A stretch of 64,000 nt of DNA from Cunninghamia lanceolata (lineage: Eukaryota; Streptophyta; Pinopsida; Cupressales; Cupressaceae), in NCBI GenBank assembly GCA_027924645.1, contig BSBN01000850.1:992001-1056000 (forward strand). Direction: 5' to 3'. Below are positions 49,077 through 58,359 of the stretch, piece after piece. How positions within the stretch are numbered: the stretch's first letter is position 1; each line of letters starts with the position of its first letter. The translations under genes were made by a program, and so were the position numbers. Below the pieces are notes generated by a model that saw nothing but the letters and a program-made list of their open reading frames with translations, made no database searches and was not told the origin of the DNA.

Positions 49077-49096
49077 TGTTGTGTAACCACACAACA
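49077..49096. other. Terminal stem-loop at the right end of the insertion in element E
   Basis: TGTTGTGT (49077-49084), loop AACC, ACACAACA (49089-49096): a perfect 8-bp stem. Copia RT/RNase H coding resumes at the next base (49097). Confidence 0.6.
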
Positions 49097-49212
49097 AATC
49101 CCAAAGTTGAGAGTCCCCTGAAGGTAGTGAAGGATCCTCTTAACTGCTTTCCATTTTATCTCATGAGTCTCCTATATGAATCTTGAAACCATGCCAACTG
49201 CATATGAAATCT
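49097..49212 (-). pseudogene. Copia pol fragment of element E (RT to RNase H connection)
   Basis: Reverse-strand translation SYAVGMVSRFI, stop, ETHEIKWKAVKRILHYLQG, TLNFGI is the conserved connection after the copia RT; the stop (TAG) sits at a Gln codon of the family. It is bounded by the TIR element at 49213 and by the large insertion at 49096, and would continue at 32098. Confidence 0.85.
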
Positions 49213-50180
49213 GGGTAAAAGCACAAAGTTGCACGTCACACTTTTATAAAGGAAACGACCAATGCTAATCCTACTTTTAAACTTGAATCACTAAAAAGTG
49301 ACATATATGTTTTGAATTTTGAAATGATGTAAACTAATAAAATATTTATTTTTTAGTATATTTTATGTTTGTATTTTTTGAAAAAATTTAAAAAAATATT
49401 TGAATATAGTTTTTAATAAATTGACACTATAATTTAGTTGCTGATAAAATGCTGAAAAATGAAGTTACATGAGACGTCAATCTTTATATAGTAATTTTTT
49501 TTTTCTTCAATTTTTTTGTGTATTTATAACTTGAAACTTTAGTGCATGGATATATTTTTTTCCAATTTTGATAAATATATATATTTAAATAAATAATAAA
49601 ATGTGCGTGTATTAAAATGTAGTTGTTTCCATTCGACATCAACTTTTGTATTAACTATTTATCTAAAATAGAAAAAAAATTATACCATCTTGATATAGAT
49701 TCTTTTATCTAGTGCATCATATTTTTTTAAATTTTTTTTAATAAGTTTTACTATTTTTCCTTGACATGGTAATCAACCTAATGTTTTGTGCTGATAACCT
49801 ACTTTTAGTAAAAATAGAAAGAAAAATATAAATAATAATTAAACTATTAAACTATATATATTTTTAAAAACTAAACTTATAGATCTACAAAAGGGTATTT
49901 TTATATTTTTTAAAAAATGTTATTTACACGAGTAGAAGTTGTTGAAATATCAAGTTTTTCAAATAATTTTATTTTTTTTGGTAAATTAGCCTCATAGTGG
50001 TGCTACATATGCATTTAGCCAACAATTTTAGTTGGAAAAGTTGTGGACATATCTAACTTAGCTAGAATGAATCTTACAAGATCATATGTTTGACCAAAAT
50101 TGATTTTTAGTTAGAAATACTTAAATTCACTTGTACTAATAAGTTGGCTGAAAGTGTGACACATCTTTGTGCTTTTACCC
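49213..50180. mobile_element. 968-bp non-autonomous TIR element
   Basis: The left end reads GGGTAAAAGCACAAAG and the right end is its exact reverse complement (CTTTGTGCTTTTACCC, 50165-50180). The match extends imperfectly to about 33 bp (TGTCACACTTT). A 4-bp direct repeat ATCT flanks it (49209-49212 and 50181-50184). The interior is very AT-rich and non-coding, so it resembles a MITE. Removing it joins the copia RT frame on both sides. The superfamily is unclear; a 4-bp duplication is unusual for the common plant families. Confidence 0.8.
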
Positions 50181-51903
50181 ATCTCTAGCCTGGTATGGGT
50201 CAAATAGACGAGACTTCCAACTAGTTGTCAATATAAGGTAACATTGACCAATGGTGTAGCACAATCAACCTCAAGCTTAACTCTAGATAGAAAAGGAGTA
50301 GCAGATGGCTTATAGTCAGTCATGTGAAACTAAGCAAGAAGATCGACAATGTACTTAGGATGTGCTAAAGTGATCCCTAAGTCTGTTTGTGAAATCTTAA
50401 TGCCAAGCAAGTAATGTAGTAAGCCTAATTCTGTCATGTCAAACCTATCCTGAAGAGTTGTCTTGATTGCTTCAATAGCTGATGTAGAGCTCCTAGTGAT
50501 CAAAAGATCATCAACATAAAGTACCAATATCAATAATGAATCATCCTATAGAAAAAGATAAATGTTGGGATTTGAGTGGCACCTAGTAAAACCTGAAGAC
50601 AAGAGGAAGGAATCCATCTTGGCATACCAAGCCTGAGGGGCTTGTTTGAGGCCATAGAGAGATTTCCTAAGTCTGCATACTAAGGAGGAATCCTAAAGAT
50701 ACCCTAGTGGTTGTTCCATGTAGATCTGCTCCTCAAGGTCTCCATGAAGAAAAGCACTCTTCACATCCATCTGGTGCACTTCCCAACCATGTTCTATGAC
50801 AATAGAAATTGTGAGTCATGTGGAACTCATCTTGGCCACAGGTGCAAAGGCATATGTGTAGTCAATACCAACAACTTGTGAAAATAACTTAGCTACCAAA
50901 CATGACTTGTACTTATAAACTGACCCATCTACTGCATACATGGTCAGATAGATCCATCTGCATCGAACCATCTTTCTTCCCTTAGGAAGAAGTGTCAAAT
51001 CCCACTTGTGTGATTTCTCATTAAGGAATCATATTCCTCATTCATAGCACTATCCCACTTAGGTATGCTTGAAGCCTCTTTGAAGGTCTGTGGATTAGAA
51101 GTTGAGGCAAAGTAAGCATGTGGCCCTTTTTGATAATCTAACTGTGTACGTCTCCCATCTGCTAGATTCCCTGCCCATGTCCCTACACTCTGAAGTTTCT
51201 ACTTTCCTAGAGGGGCTATGATGTGGGTGAATCAGGTGTCTAAAGATCAACCTCCAAAGCAAGCCCATAAGAAGATGAGGATGAAACCCCATCATGGTCC
51301 TCACTGTCAAAACTGGAAGAAGGAATCTCTATCTTAGGAATCGATCGTGGATGGTTTGAGTCATCAGAAGATGTATCATCAAAGTAAAATTAGTCCATAA
51401 AGGAAGAAGAAATGTCAAGTGAAGAGTTAGTGGGACTTTCCTAGTCCTTAACACTCATCTTGATGAATAGCTCATGAGTGGTCGGATGTAGGAGACGATA
51501 AACTTTCACACCTTCTAGATATCCTACAAAGATGCAAGGTTTGGACTGAGGTTCCATTGCCCTGTGATTCTGAGAAGGTATTCGTTCCATAGCTAGGGAT
51601 CCAAAGACTCTGAAGTGCTCAACTGAAGGTTTCCTTCATTTCCAAGCTTCAAAAGGTTTGATACCCTTCAAGGATTTGTGAGGGAACTTTGTTCTGAATG
51701 TAACATGCACAGTTGATTGCTTTTGCCCAGTACTGTGGTGTAAGGTTCTTGGAGTGTATTATGCAAGTTTCCAACTCTTTCATGGTTCTATTCTTACATT
51801 CTACAACTCTATTATGTGAAGGCGTGTAAGGAACTATATGCCACAAGTTTATTCCCTCTATTGTGCAAAACTGCTCAAACCTATTATTAACATACACTCC
51901 TCT
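50181..51903 (-). pseudogene. Copia integrase and reverse transcriptase (element E, 5' part)
   Basis: Read in reverse from 51903: integrase core end (YVNNRFEQFCTIEGINLWH; YTPSHNRVVECKNRT, with the catalytic Glu position in VVE), a linker (51640-51000), then RT: GRKMVRCRWIYL, YTYAFAPVAKMSS, HQMDVKSAFLHGDLEEQIYM, SLYGLKQAPQAWYAKMDSF, LILVLYVDDLLITRSS (the YVDD active site is intact), LHYLLGIKISQT, LVGSLVYLTHTR. Many stops and frameshifts. The 5' end (gag, protease, integrase zinc and first catalytic Asp) is missing at 51903. This is the only sign of an autonomous copia element here and hence of the kind of pol that elements A-C might borrow. Confidence 0.9.
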
Positions 51904-53200
51904 AGATAAAAAAGAGACAAGTGTCAGTGAGTGAATGACAATTAGCTATGATGTGACATTAATATATTAATATATTATTAATTTATTAACCTTCAACAAT
52001 TTAAGATATTTTGTCACACACAAAAATATGCCATCTGGAATTTCCTTATCTCATCTACTTCTTTTTTTTGGTATTACTTATAGAAATATTGATTAAAAAT
52101 AATAATAATAGAAATAAAGATATTTTTTACAAATATTTTGCATCATCTGATGTATGATAAATGATGGCTAAAGTTCTATTTCAGGCCAAAATTATGACAC
52201 CCCCAAATGTGAACTGAAAGTTTTCAAAATAGGCCTTCTTAAGAGACAAGTGTCAAAAATTTTTTTAATGAGAAGATAATTATGATTGACATGGCTTTAG
52301 ACATTACAATAATCTTATGTGGATAAATGAGTGAATAGTTTCATACAATTACACCCAGCTTGGAGAGAGTCCAAGCATTCTAATGACACAATGGGAATGA
52401 TCTCAAGGTGTGGGACCTTACAAGTTGAGATCAGACCCCTAGAGAAGGCTGGTTCCTCATTCTAAGCCTAATGCTTAGAGAAAAATATCTAAACCTAGTG
52501 CTATTACTGCAGGGGAAAAGGGTTAGGAAGAAACTGAATTGAAATAAGGGTGATGCACCAAATTTGGTAGGTTCAACTACAATTGACTCAACATAGTAAT
52601 AATCTCATAGCTGGAAGGACTTACACAGGCTAGATTGATTCCAATAGAGGCCAGGATAGATAAGTAGAGAAATGAAAGGGACTATTTTTATCCACAATAC
52701 ATAGCTCACACCAATCCAAAGAGTAGACACTGTGCTAAAATTAAAAGAGAGGCAAAAATAACAACTTATATTGATTATAGAGGTCAAATAACTATTACAA
52801 AAGAGGGAATGATGCAAGAAATATAGACATAGAGTGATCAATTGCATTCATTGTTGAACAAGACTAGAGACATGAGAGGCTCAACAAAAGAGCACAGTCC
52901 ATCAAATCTAGTTGCTCTTGCAATTGCATTACAGAGGTCTGATTACAAAGATTCTCTATCCTATAGTAGCTCAGAAGAACAACCAACCCTGAATACATCT
53001 TTGAGACATGTATATATAGATTTTCAACACTCTATTATAGCAACCATGGTGGGAAAAGAAGTCAATGAGAAGAGACATCGACCATGCTGCATTAAATTTT
53101 GTTCAGAAACCCCCTGCAAACTAGGGTGAAATCCACACCCTTGACTATCCTGTAAACCTGCAAATAGGTTGCTTGTGCAAATGAATGGTAGGTGCCTTGA
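51904..53200. other. Unassigned DNA with a 15-bp direct repeat
   Basis: AAGAGACAAGTGTCA occurs at 51912-51926 and 52241-52255, about 314 bp apart, possibly the target duplication of a short insertion. The inner part shares a 70-bp block with 30942-31010. A 95-codon frame at 52842-53129 has no family resemblance. The 5' end of the H LTR may lie within this region. Confidence 0.35.
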
Positions 53201-54682
53201 TAAGGGGATGTAGAAAGTCTTTGATTTTCCATTGTGAATAGGCCATGCGTTTGCATCTGTACCCTAACATTGAAGGGTTCACCGTTTCATCTACCCCTGG
53301 ATTGGCCCAGGCCTACAGAAATTGAATGTTGAGTTGGTAGGTAGGGGTATCTTTTACAACACTTTAAAATTTTGACCCCTTAAGTCTCTGCATCCGTATC
53401 CTCATTGGCATGAGTTGATTCCTTTAAATAATCGGCCTCTACAAATCCCACCAACTCAGTTGAATGCTTGGCACCACTAAGAAGTTGAAAATCCTAAGTT
53501 TTAATTGGAGCCATCGGATGAACAAATGGTTATAAGATCAAAAACTCCATGGTCCTCTCATAATACTTTTCTTTGAATTCTGCACTAAGGCTTAAGGCTT
53601 GGTCTACATGGCGCAAGCTGAATGGGCGAGTCTTTCCTTTTTAATAGCTGTCGGTAGATAAGGACCCACCTAGAAGATCTTGAAGAGAAGCCGCGAGCCC
53701 GCCATGTGTCAACATATTGCGGCCACACATAGAATCTTCCCTACAAGCAAGATTTGCCTACGACAAAGCGCCACCATCTGATCTTCAAAGCTACGGCCCT
53801 ATTGTTAAATTCCTGACACCTGGCACTATCTCCACTATTCAAGGGAGTTGTCGATTATATGGCCATGGGTCCCCAGTTACTTTACAGTTGTCATTACTAT
53901 TTTGTAGCCACGCGATGAATCTTCTCTCCTGTTAAGATTCCTTCGTGCCTCTATGCTACTGTTAGATCTTTCATCTTCTATAGCTCACCTTTTTCACCTG
54001 ACACCTAGCAACAATTCCTTTGTTGATTTGGAATCTTTGATCTTATGGCTGCAAGCCCAAGCGTGCTCACCAGCTATCTACATTTTGCAGCCCCACAAAA
54101 GGAAAGTGATGTCAGCTGCAGTGGGCTGCAAGTGCATGAAACACTGCCATGTGGCACCCTCGGGCCTAGGGGACTTAAGACTTAAAGAATGAAGTCAGTG
54201 GGCGATAAAAGGTAAACCTTATGACTCAGGGCCAATGACTTCACAACATAAGGGCTCAAGGTCATAACTTAAGTGACCATGTGTAAGCCCAAGTGTGCTC
54301 GCTAGCTATCTACATTCTGCAGCCCCACAAAAGGAAAGTGATGTCAGCTGCAGTGGGCTGCAAGTGTGCGAAATACTGCCATGTGGCACCCTCGGGCCTA
54401 GGGGACTTAAGACTTAAAGAATGAAGTCAGTGGGCAATAAAAGGTAAACCTTATGACTCGGGGCTAGTGACTTCACAACATACCGACAACCTGGGCTAGG
54501 CAGTCAACGAAAGATTATAACATAAATGGAGATGACCATAAAACCTAGGGGTTTAAGGGGAAACAAGAGAAACCCTAAGAGGCTTGGAGGGTTGGGCAAT
54601 TCAACTTGCATACCAGAGAAGGAAAACATCAAAATTAAGGATTCTTTAGACTATTTAGCCAAGAGGACAAAATGGTATAACA
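53201..54682 (+). repeat. LTR (3' portion) of Tat/Ogre-like element H
   Basis: The right edge is fixed by ...ATAACA (54682) followed, three bases on, by a primer site. The left edge is not resolved and 53201 is arbitrary. It contains a tandem duplication carrying the probable promoter. No coding. Confidence 0.5.
54055..54482. repeat. Two 196-bp direct repeats, 36 bp apart, in the H LTR
   Basis: Copies at 54055-54250 and 54287-54482 both run from GCCCAAG(C/T)GTGCTC to CTTCACAACATA and are about 93 percent identical by eye. Each carries a TATA-like (G/A)ATAAAAGG (54204-54212; 54436-54444), so the duplication would double the core promoter. Confidence 0.85.
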
Positions 54683-54685
54683 TTT

Positions 54686-54704
54686 TGGCGACTTTACAGG
54701 GGTG
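54686..54704 (+). other. Primer binding site of element H
   Basis: TGGCGACTTTACAGGGGTG, three bases after the LTR end. It resembles the TGGCGACTC-type site of Tat/Ogre elements, also seen in F at 60771. Confidence 0.7.
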
Positions 54705-54721
54705 TTTGCCTACCTAAACAC

Positions 54722-54850
54722 ATGGAAACCAAAGACCGTATCAATTCATTGGGCATGGGATCAAATGAGACTGCAACAAGAATAGAGGAGCTAGAACAGC
54801 TGGGCACACCAAGGCAAAATAGGAGAACCAACAAACATGTATCCTCCTAA
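54722..54850 (+). pseudogene. 5' leader/gag start of element H
   Basis: A 42-codon open frame (METKDRINSLGMGSN ... IEELEQLGTPRQNR, stop TAA) lies directly downstream of the PBS. It looks like the start of a gag frame. The rest is missing because reverse-strand G sequence begins by about 54900. Confidence 0.4.
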
Positions 54851-54904
54851 TGAGAATACAACAGAGTGCAAAGGCACTTATTGAAAAGAAGCCTAATCTA
54901 TTTA

Positions 54905-56070
54905 CATGATCTCACAACCATGCTAAAAGCAAGGTTTGAGATGAATCCCATTGACTGGGATTGACAGAACCTCTCCATTTAGCCTAGAAATTTTGAATGC
55001 ATTGGCCTATTTGAAACTAGTAATGATATAGGGGCCACTCCACATGGCATCAAACTTTGAATGTCTTCCTACTTTGGCTCTATCTACATCCCATTTTAGC
55101 ACTATATCTCCTTCACTAAATGTTCTATTAGTAGATTTTTGGTCAAAGGTTCTTTTGACCTGATCTTGGTGAGCTTCAAGGGTGTTCATAGTAGCATCTC
55201 TCTTCTCTTCAAGTTCCAACAACTCTGCAAGTCTGATTGTCATGGCATCATTCTCTATTAGTTCCCGCTACTGCACTAACTCAAGAGAAGGCAATTCTAG
55301 TGATAATGGAACCCTTGCTTCCCTTCCATTTACAAGCATGAAAGGGGAATCACCTATGGCTCTTTTGGGAGTGATTCTATCAGCCCAAAGAGCAATCTTT
55401 AACTTGGAATGCCAAGTTCTTTGATTATCCTCTACTATCTTCTTGATGATTCTGATCAGATTTTTATTGGTGGATTCATCCAAACCATTTCCTTGAGGAT
55501 AGTAATTGGATGAAGTTTTCATGTAGACTCCATAGTTCAATGCCCATTTACTGACTTTTGTGCCTATAAAGGCCTTGGCATTATAAAAAATGATGGTGGA
55601 TGGCACACCAAATCTTGTGGCTATACCCTCAAGGAAGTCCACAATGGATGCTTCTATGGCATACCTCAATGCTACTACTTCTATCCACCTAGTGAAATAA
55701 TTAGTGGTTGTGAGAATCAACTTATGGCCTGCACTAGAAGGTGGATTAATCACTCCAATGAAATCTAAACCCCATAGAGAAAAAGGTTGATCTATTTGGA
55801 TTGGATGAAGGGGAAGAGCTGCTAGTCTCTGCTTCCTAGCAAAGAATGCACATTGTTTACATTTCCTGATCTATTTGTATGCATCACTGAATAGACTAGG
55901 TTAGTAATAACCAGCCCTCATGATTTTCATTACAGTTGTCCTCGGAGAATAATGGCCACCAACATGGCCACTATGGAATTCTTCTAAGACTATATAAGTC
56001 TGATCTTGTGTAATACATCTAAGAAGAACTCCACCCAACATATTTTCTAAATAAGACACCATCAACAATA
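54905..56070 (-). pseudogene. Gypsy integrase of element G (Tat/Ogre-like)
   Basis: Reverse strand from about 56070: the HHCC zinc region (HSGHVGGHYSPRTTV ... CKQCAFFARKQ) with two stops, then the core: GLDFIGVI (first Asp), IIFYNAKAFIG (second Asp position, normally DNA-A/K-AF, is Tyr) and PQGNGLDESTNKNLI (Glu present). A C-terminal part follows (55243-54905; FSEGDIVLKWDVDRAK, GPYIITSFK, stop, ANAFKISRLNGEVLSIPVNG). The stops and the lost catalytic Asp make it inactive. Its end around 54905 abuts the H leader. Confidence 0.88.
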
Positions 56071-56092
56071 ACATAAGAAATAGATTGGAGTC

Positions 56093-57585
56093 TTAAATAC
56101 CTTCTTTTAGCTTGACCCAATCCATCTGGACATCTACCTGACTGTAGGAATGTGACCATGTGTCATGATACCAGTCATTTTGAGTATGAGGCTTAACTGG
56201 TTGTGCCTGACCTTGAACACATACAACTTCACTTCTATCTTTGACATCTACTGCCATTTGTTCACATAAGCCCTTGCCATGAACTAGTCTGGTAATGTTG
56301 ATGTTGATGTCATACTCCATTACCTTAGTGATCCACCCAGCCCTTTTCTCATTAATATCCTTGCTTAAGAGGAATTCTTTCACACCGGGGTGGTTCACCA
56401 TCAACTGAATTTTATTTCTAGAAAGCATATGTCTAAACTTTTTTAGTTCCTTTACTACAACAAACACTTGTTTTACTATGAAATCATAATTCAACTCATA
56501 TTCTTTGAGAGGTTGGCTGAAAAAAGTAAGTGGCTATTCCAAATTTTCTTCATTGTGTTGGGTTAAGACAACTGATATACCTCTTTGCCTCCAAAGACAT
56601 ACAAAATGAAATCTTTCTCATAACTAAGGTTTATCAGTGTAGGAGCTTGTACAATAGCCTTCTTGACAACTTCAAAACTATCCCTGCCTTCCTTTGACCA
56701 TGTGAAGGCAACATTCTTCTTTAACATAGTTGTGAGGGGTTTTTCTATTGAAGCAAAATTAGGTATGAACCTCCCCATAAAGTTGATCTTTCCCAGGAAG
56801 CTCTGTAGACCTTTCTTACGATTAGGGAGAGGAAGAGCAAGAATGACATTTGTTCTTTTAGGGTCAATGGCCAATCCTTCTTTAGAAAGCACATGCCCTA
56901 GCAGCTTGCCCTCTAGGACAACAAATACACATTTTTTAGGATTGAATGATATCCCAAATTTGCTACATCTCTCAAAGACTTTTCTCAAATGACCCAAATG
57001 GTTAGCTGCATGCTTGGAATACACAATTAAATCATCAAGATACACTAAAATTATATCATTGATTAGGCCTTTGAAGGCCAAATCCATTGCTCTTTGAAAA
57101 GTGGCTCCAACATTTGTCAATCCAAAAGGAATCTTTTGATAAGACAAAGTACCCCATTTGGTGGTAAAGGCTGTTTTGTATTGGTCTGATTCTTTTACAA
57201 GAATCTAATTGTAGCTTGAGTAGCCATCTAGGAGTGAAAATCTTTTAGTACCTACTACTATTTGTAGGATCTGCTCCATGGAAGGGAGTGGATAGTGGTC
57301 TTTAAGTGAGGCCTTATTCAAGTCTCTAAAGTCCACACATAATCTAATTTCCCCATTCTTCTTCCTAATTGGAACTAAGTTGACTATCCAAGAATAATGT
57401 TTGATGGGATAAATGATCTTAGCCTCTATGAGTTTGGATAGCTCTTTTCTCATCAATGGCTCAATTTTGGGATCGACTGGCCTTTGCTTTTGGTGGACAT
57501 GCTTGGCATTAGGATCTAGGTCAATAGTATGTTGGATTACACCAGGATCAAAGCATTTTAAATCCCTATAATCCCAAGCTATCAA
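56093..57585 (-). pseudogene. Gypsy RT and RNase H of element G
   Basis: RT (57585-56563): DLDPNAKHVHQKQRPVDPKI, IVNLVPIRKKNGEIRLCVDF, FSLLDGYSSYN, stop, ILVKESDQYKTAFTTKWG, YQKIPFGLTNVGATFQRAM, IILVYLDDLIVYSK (YLDD intact), then the connection LLGHVLSKEGLAIDPKRT. The stop after YN is TAG at the family's conserved Gln (GYNQI). The RT-linked RNase H (56494-56093) begins NYDFIVKQVFVVVKELKKFRH and reads LVNHPGVKEFLLSKDIN; its early catalytic residues are not recognisable, the usual decayed RNase H of Tat elements that carry a second one. Belongs with the integrase at 54905 and the RNase H at 57990. Confidence 0.9.
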
Positions 57586-57599
57586 ATCATTAAATTCAT

Positions 57600-57989
57600 T
57601 ACAAAGCTTAATGAAACCTTGTTTCTCATCTTGGCTACATACCTTTCCATGTTTTAAGAATCTACCCTATGCAATCTCCACCTCTTCATAGTCCTATTTT
57701 TTGACTGTCATATTCATTTTCTCTTTCTTTTGTTGATCATCAGTACTGAATATGCTCTCTAAAGTGATCATACCTCTTAGCAACTTGTTGGTATTTAGCT
57801 GTATCACCTGATCACCATATTGCTCTTGTAACATGGCCTAATTTTTTGCAGCAAACTTTGCATCATCTTGCAATAAATTCACAATCTGCTAGTCGCTTTC
57901 AAACAATTGCTAGCTTATCACATTGTCAAGCACAGTAGGCCTAACAACAACTCTTACATGCTGATCTAAAACTTGTTTGACATTTAAAG
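57600..57989 (-). pseudogene. Linker of element G pol between the extra RNase H and RT
   Basis: Reverse-strand translation continues in pieces (VVVRPTVLDNVISQQLFESD; QLNTNKLLRGMITLESIF; GRFLKHGKVCSQDEKQGFIK) that link the archaeal-type RNase H to the RT. No separate domain recognised; several stops. Confidence 0.6.
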
Positions 57990-58359
57990 GAATATCAAAC
58001 TGGGCACCAACCATAGCTAACCTATTAGCATCCTTGTTTCTTTATCTAGGAACTGCCTGAATATTGAAGGCATCAAAGTCTTCGATTAGGCCCTAGACCC
58101 TATGTTTGTATGACTTTAGCAAGTCATTCTTTGAAGCACTTAGTTTTCTGATTTGGTGGACAACAAGTTCACTGTCACCAAATACTTGTAAAACCTTTAT
58201 TCCTCTTTTTTGAGCCAGTTCTATGCCCTAAATCAAGGCTTCATATTCAACTACATTATTAGTATAGCTAAACTCCAATCTAAATGAAGAGAAATAACTT
58301 TCCTTTTGGGGTGAAATCAATACAACCCTATCACCTTCTCCATTTTTGCTTTTGGATCT
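57990..58359 (-). pseudogene. Extra, archaeal-type RNase H of element G, placed before RT
   Basis: Reverse strand: RSKSKNGEG, RVVLISPQKESYFSSFRLEF, YTNNVVEYEALI, stop, GIELAQKRGIKVLQVFGDSELVVHQI, then YKHRVWGLIEDFDAF and NKDANRLA. The NN-x-x-EYEAL and FGDSELV blocks are the catalytic Glu and Asp of the plant/archaeal-type RNase H found in Tat-lineage gypsy elements. The first catalytic block (FDGS) is missing because LTR element F inserted at 58360; the rest of G (protease, gag) should lie beyond F, outside the window. Confidence 0.85.

Noticed and set aside
30942..52231. The shared 70-bp block at 30942-31010 and 52161-52231 as the LTR pair of copia element E
   Set aside because: Similarity stops after about 70 bp on both sides and neither copy has the PPT/PBS position expected of E's LTRs.
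52842..53129. 95-codon forward frame as a gene
   Set aside because: No family resemblance and no codon or splice support.
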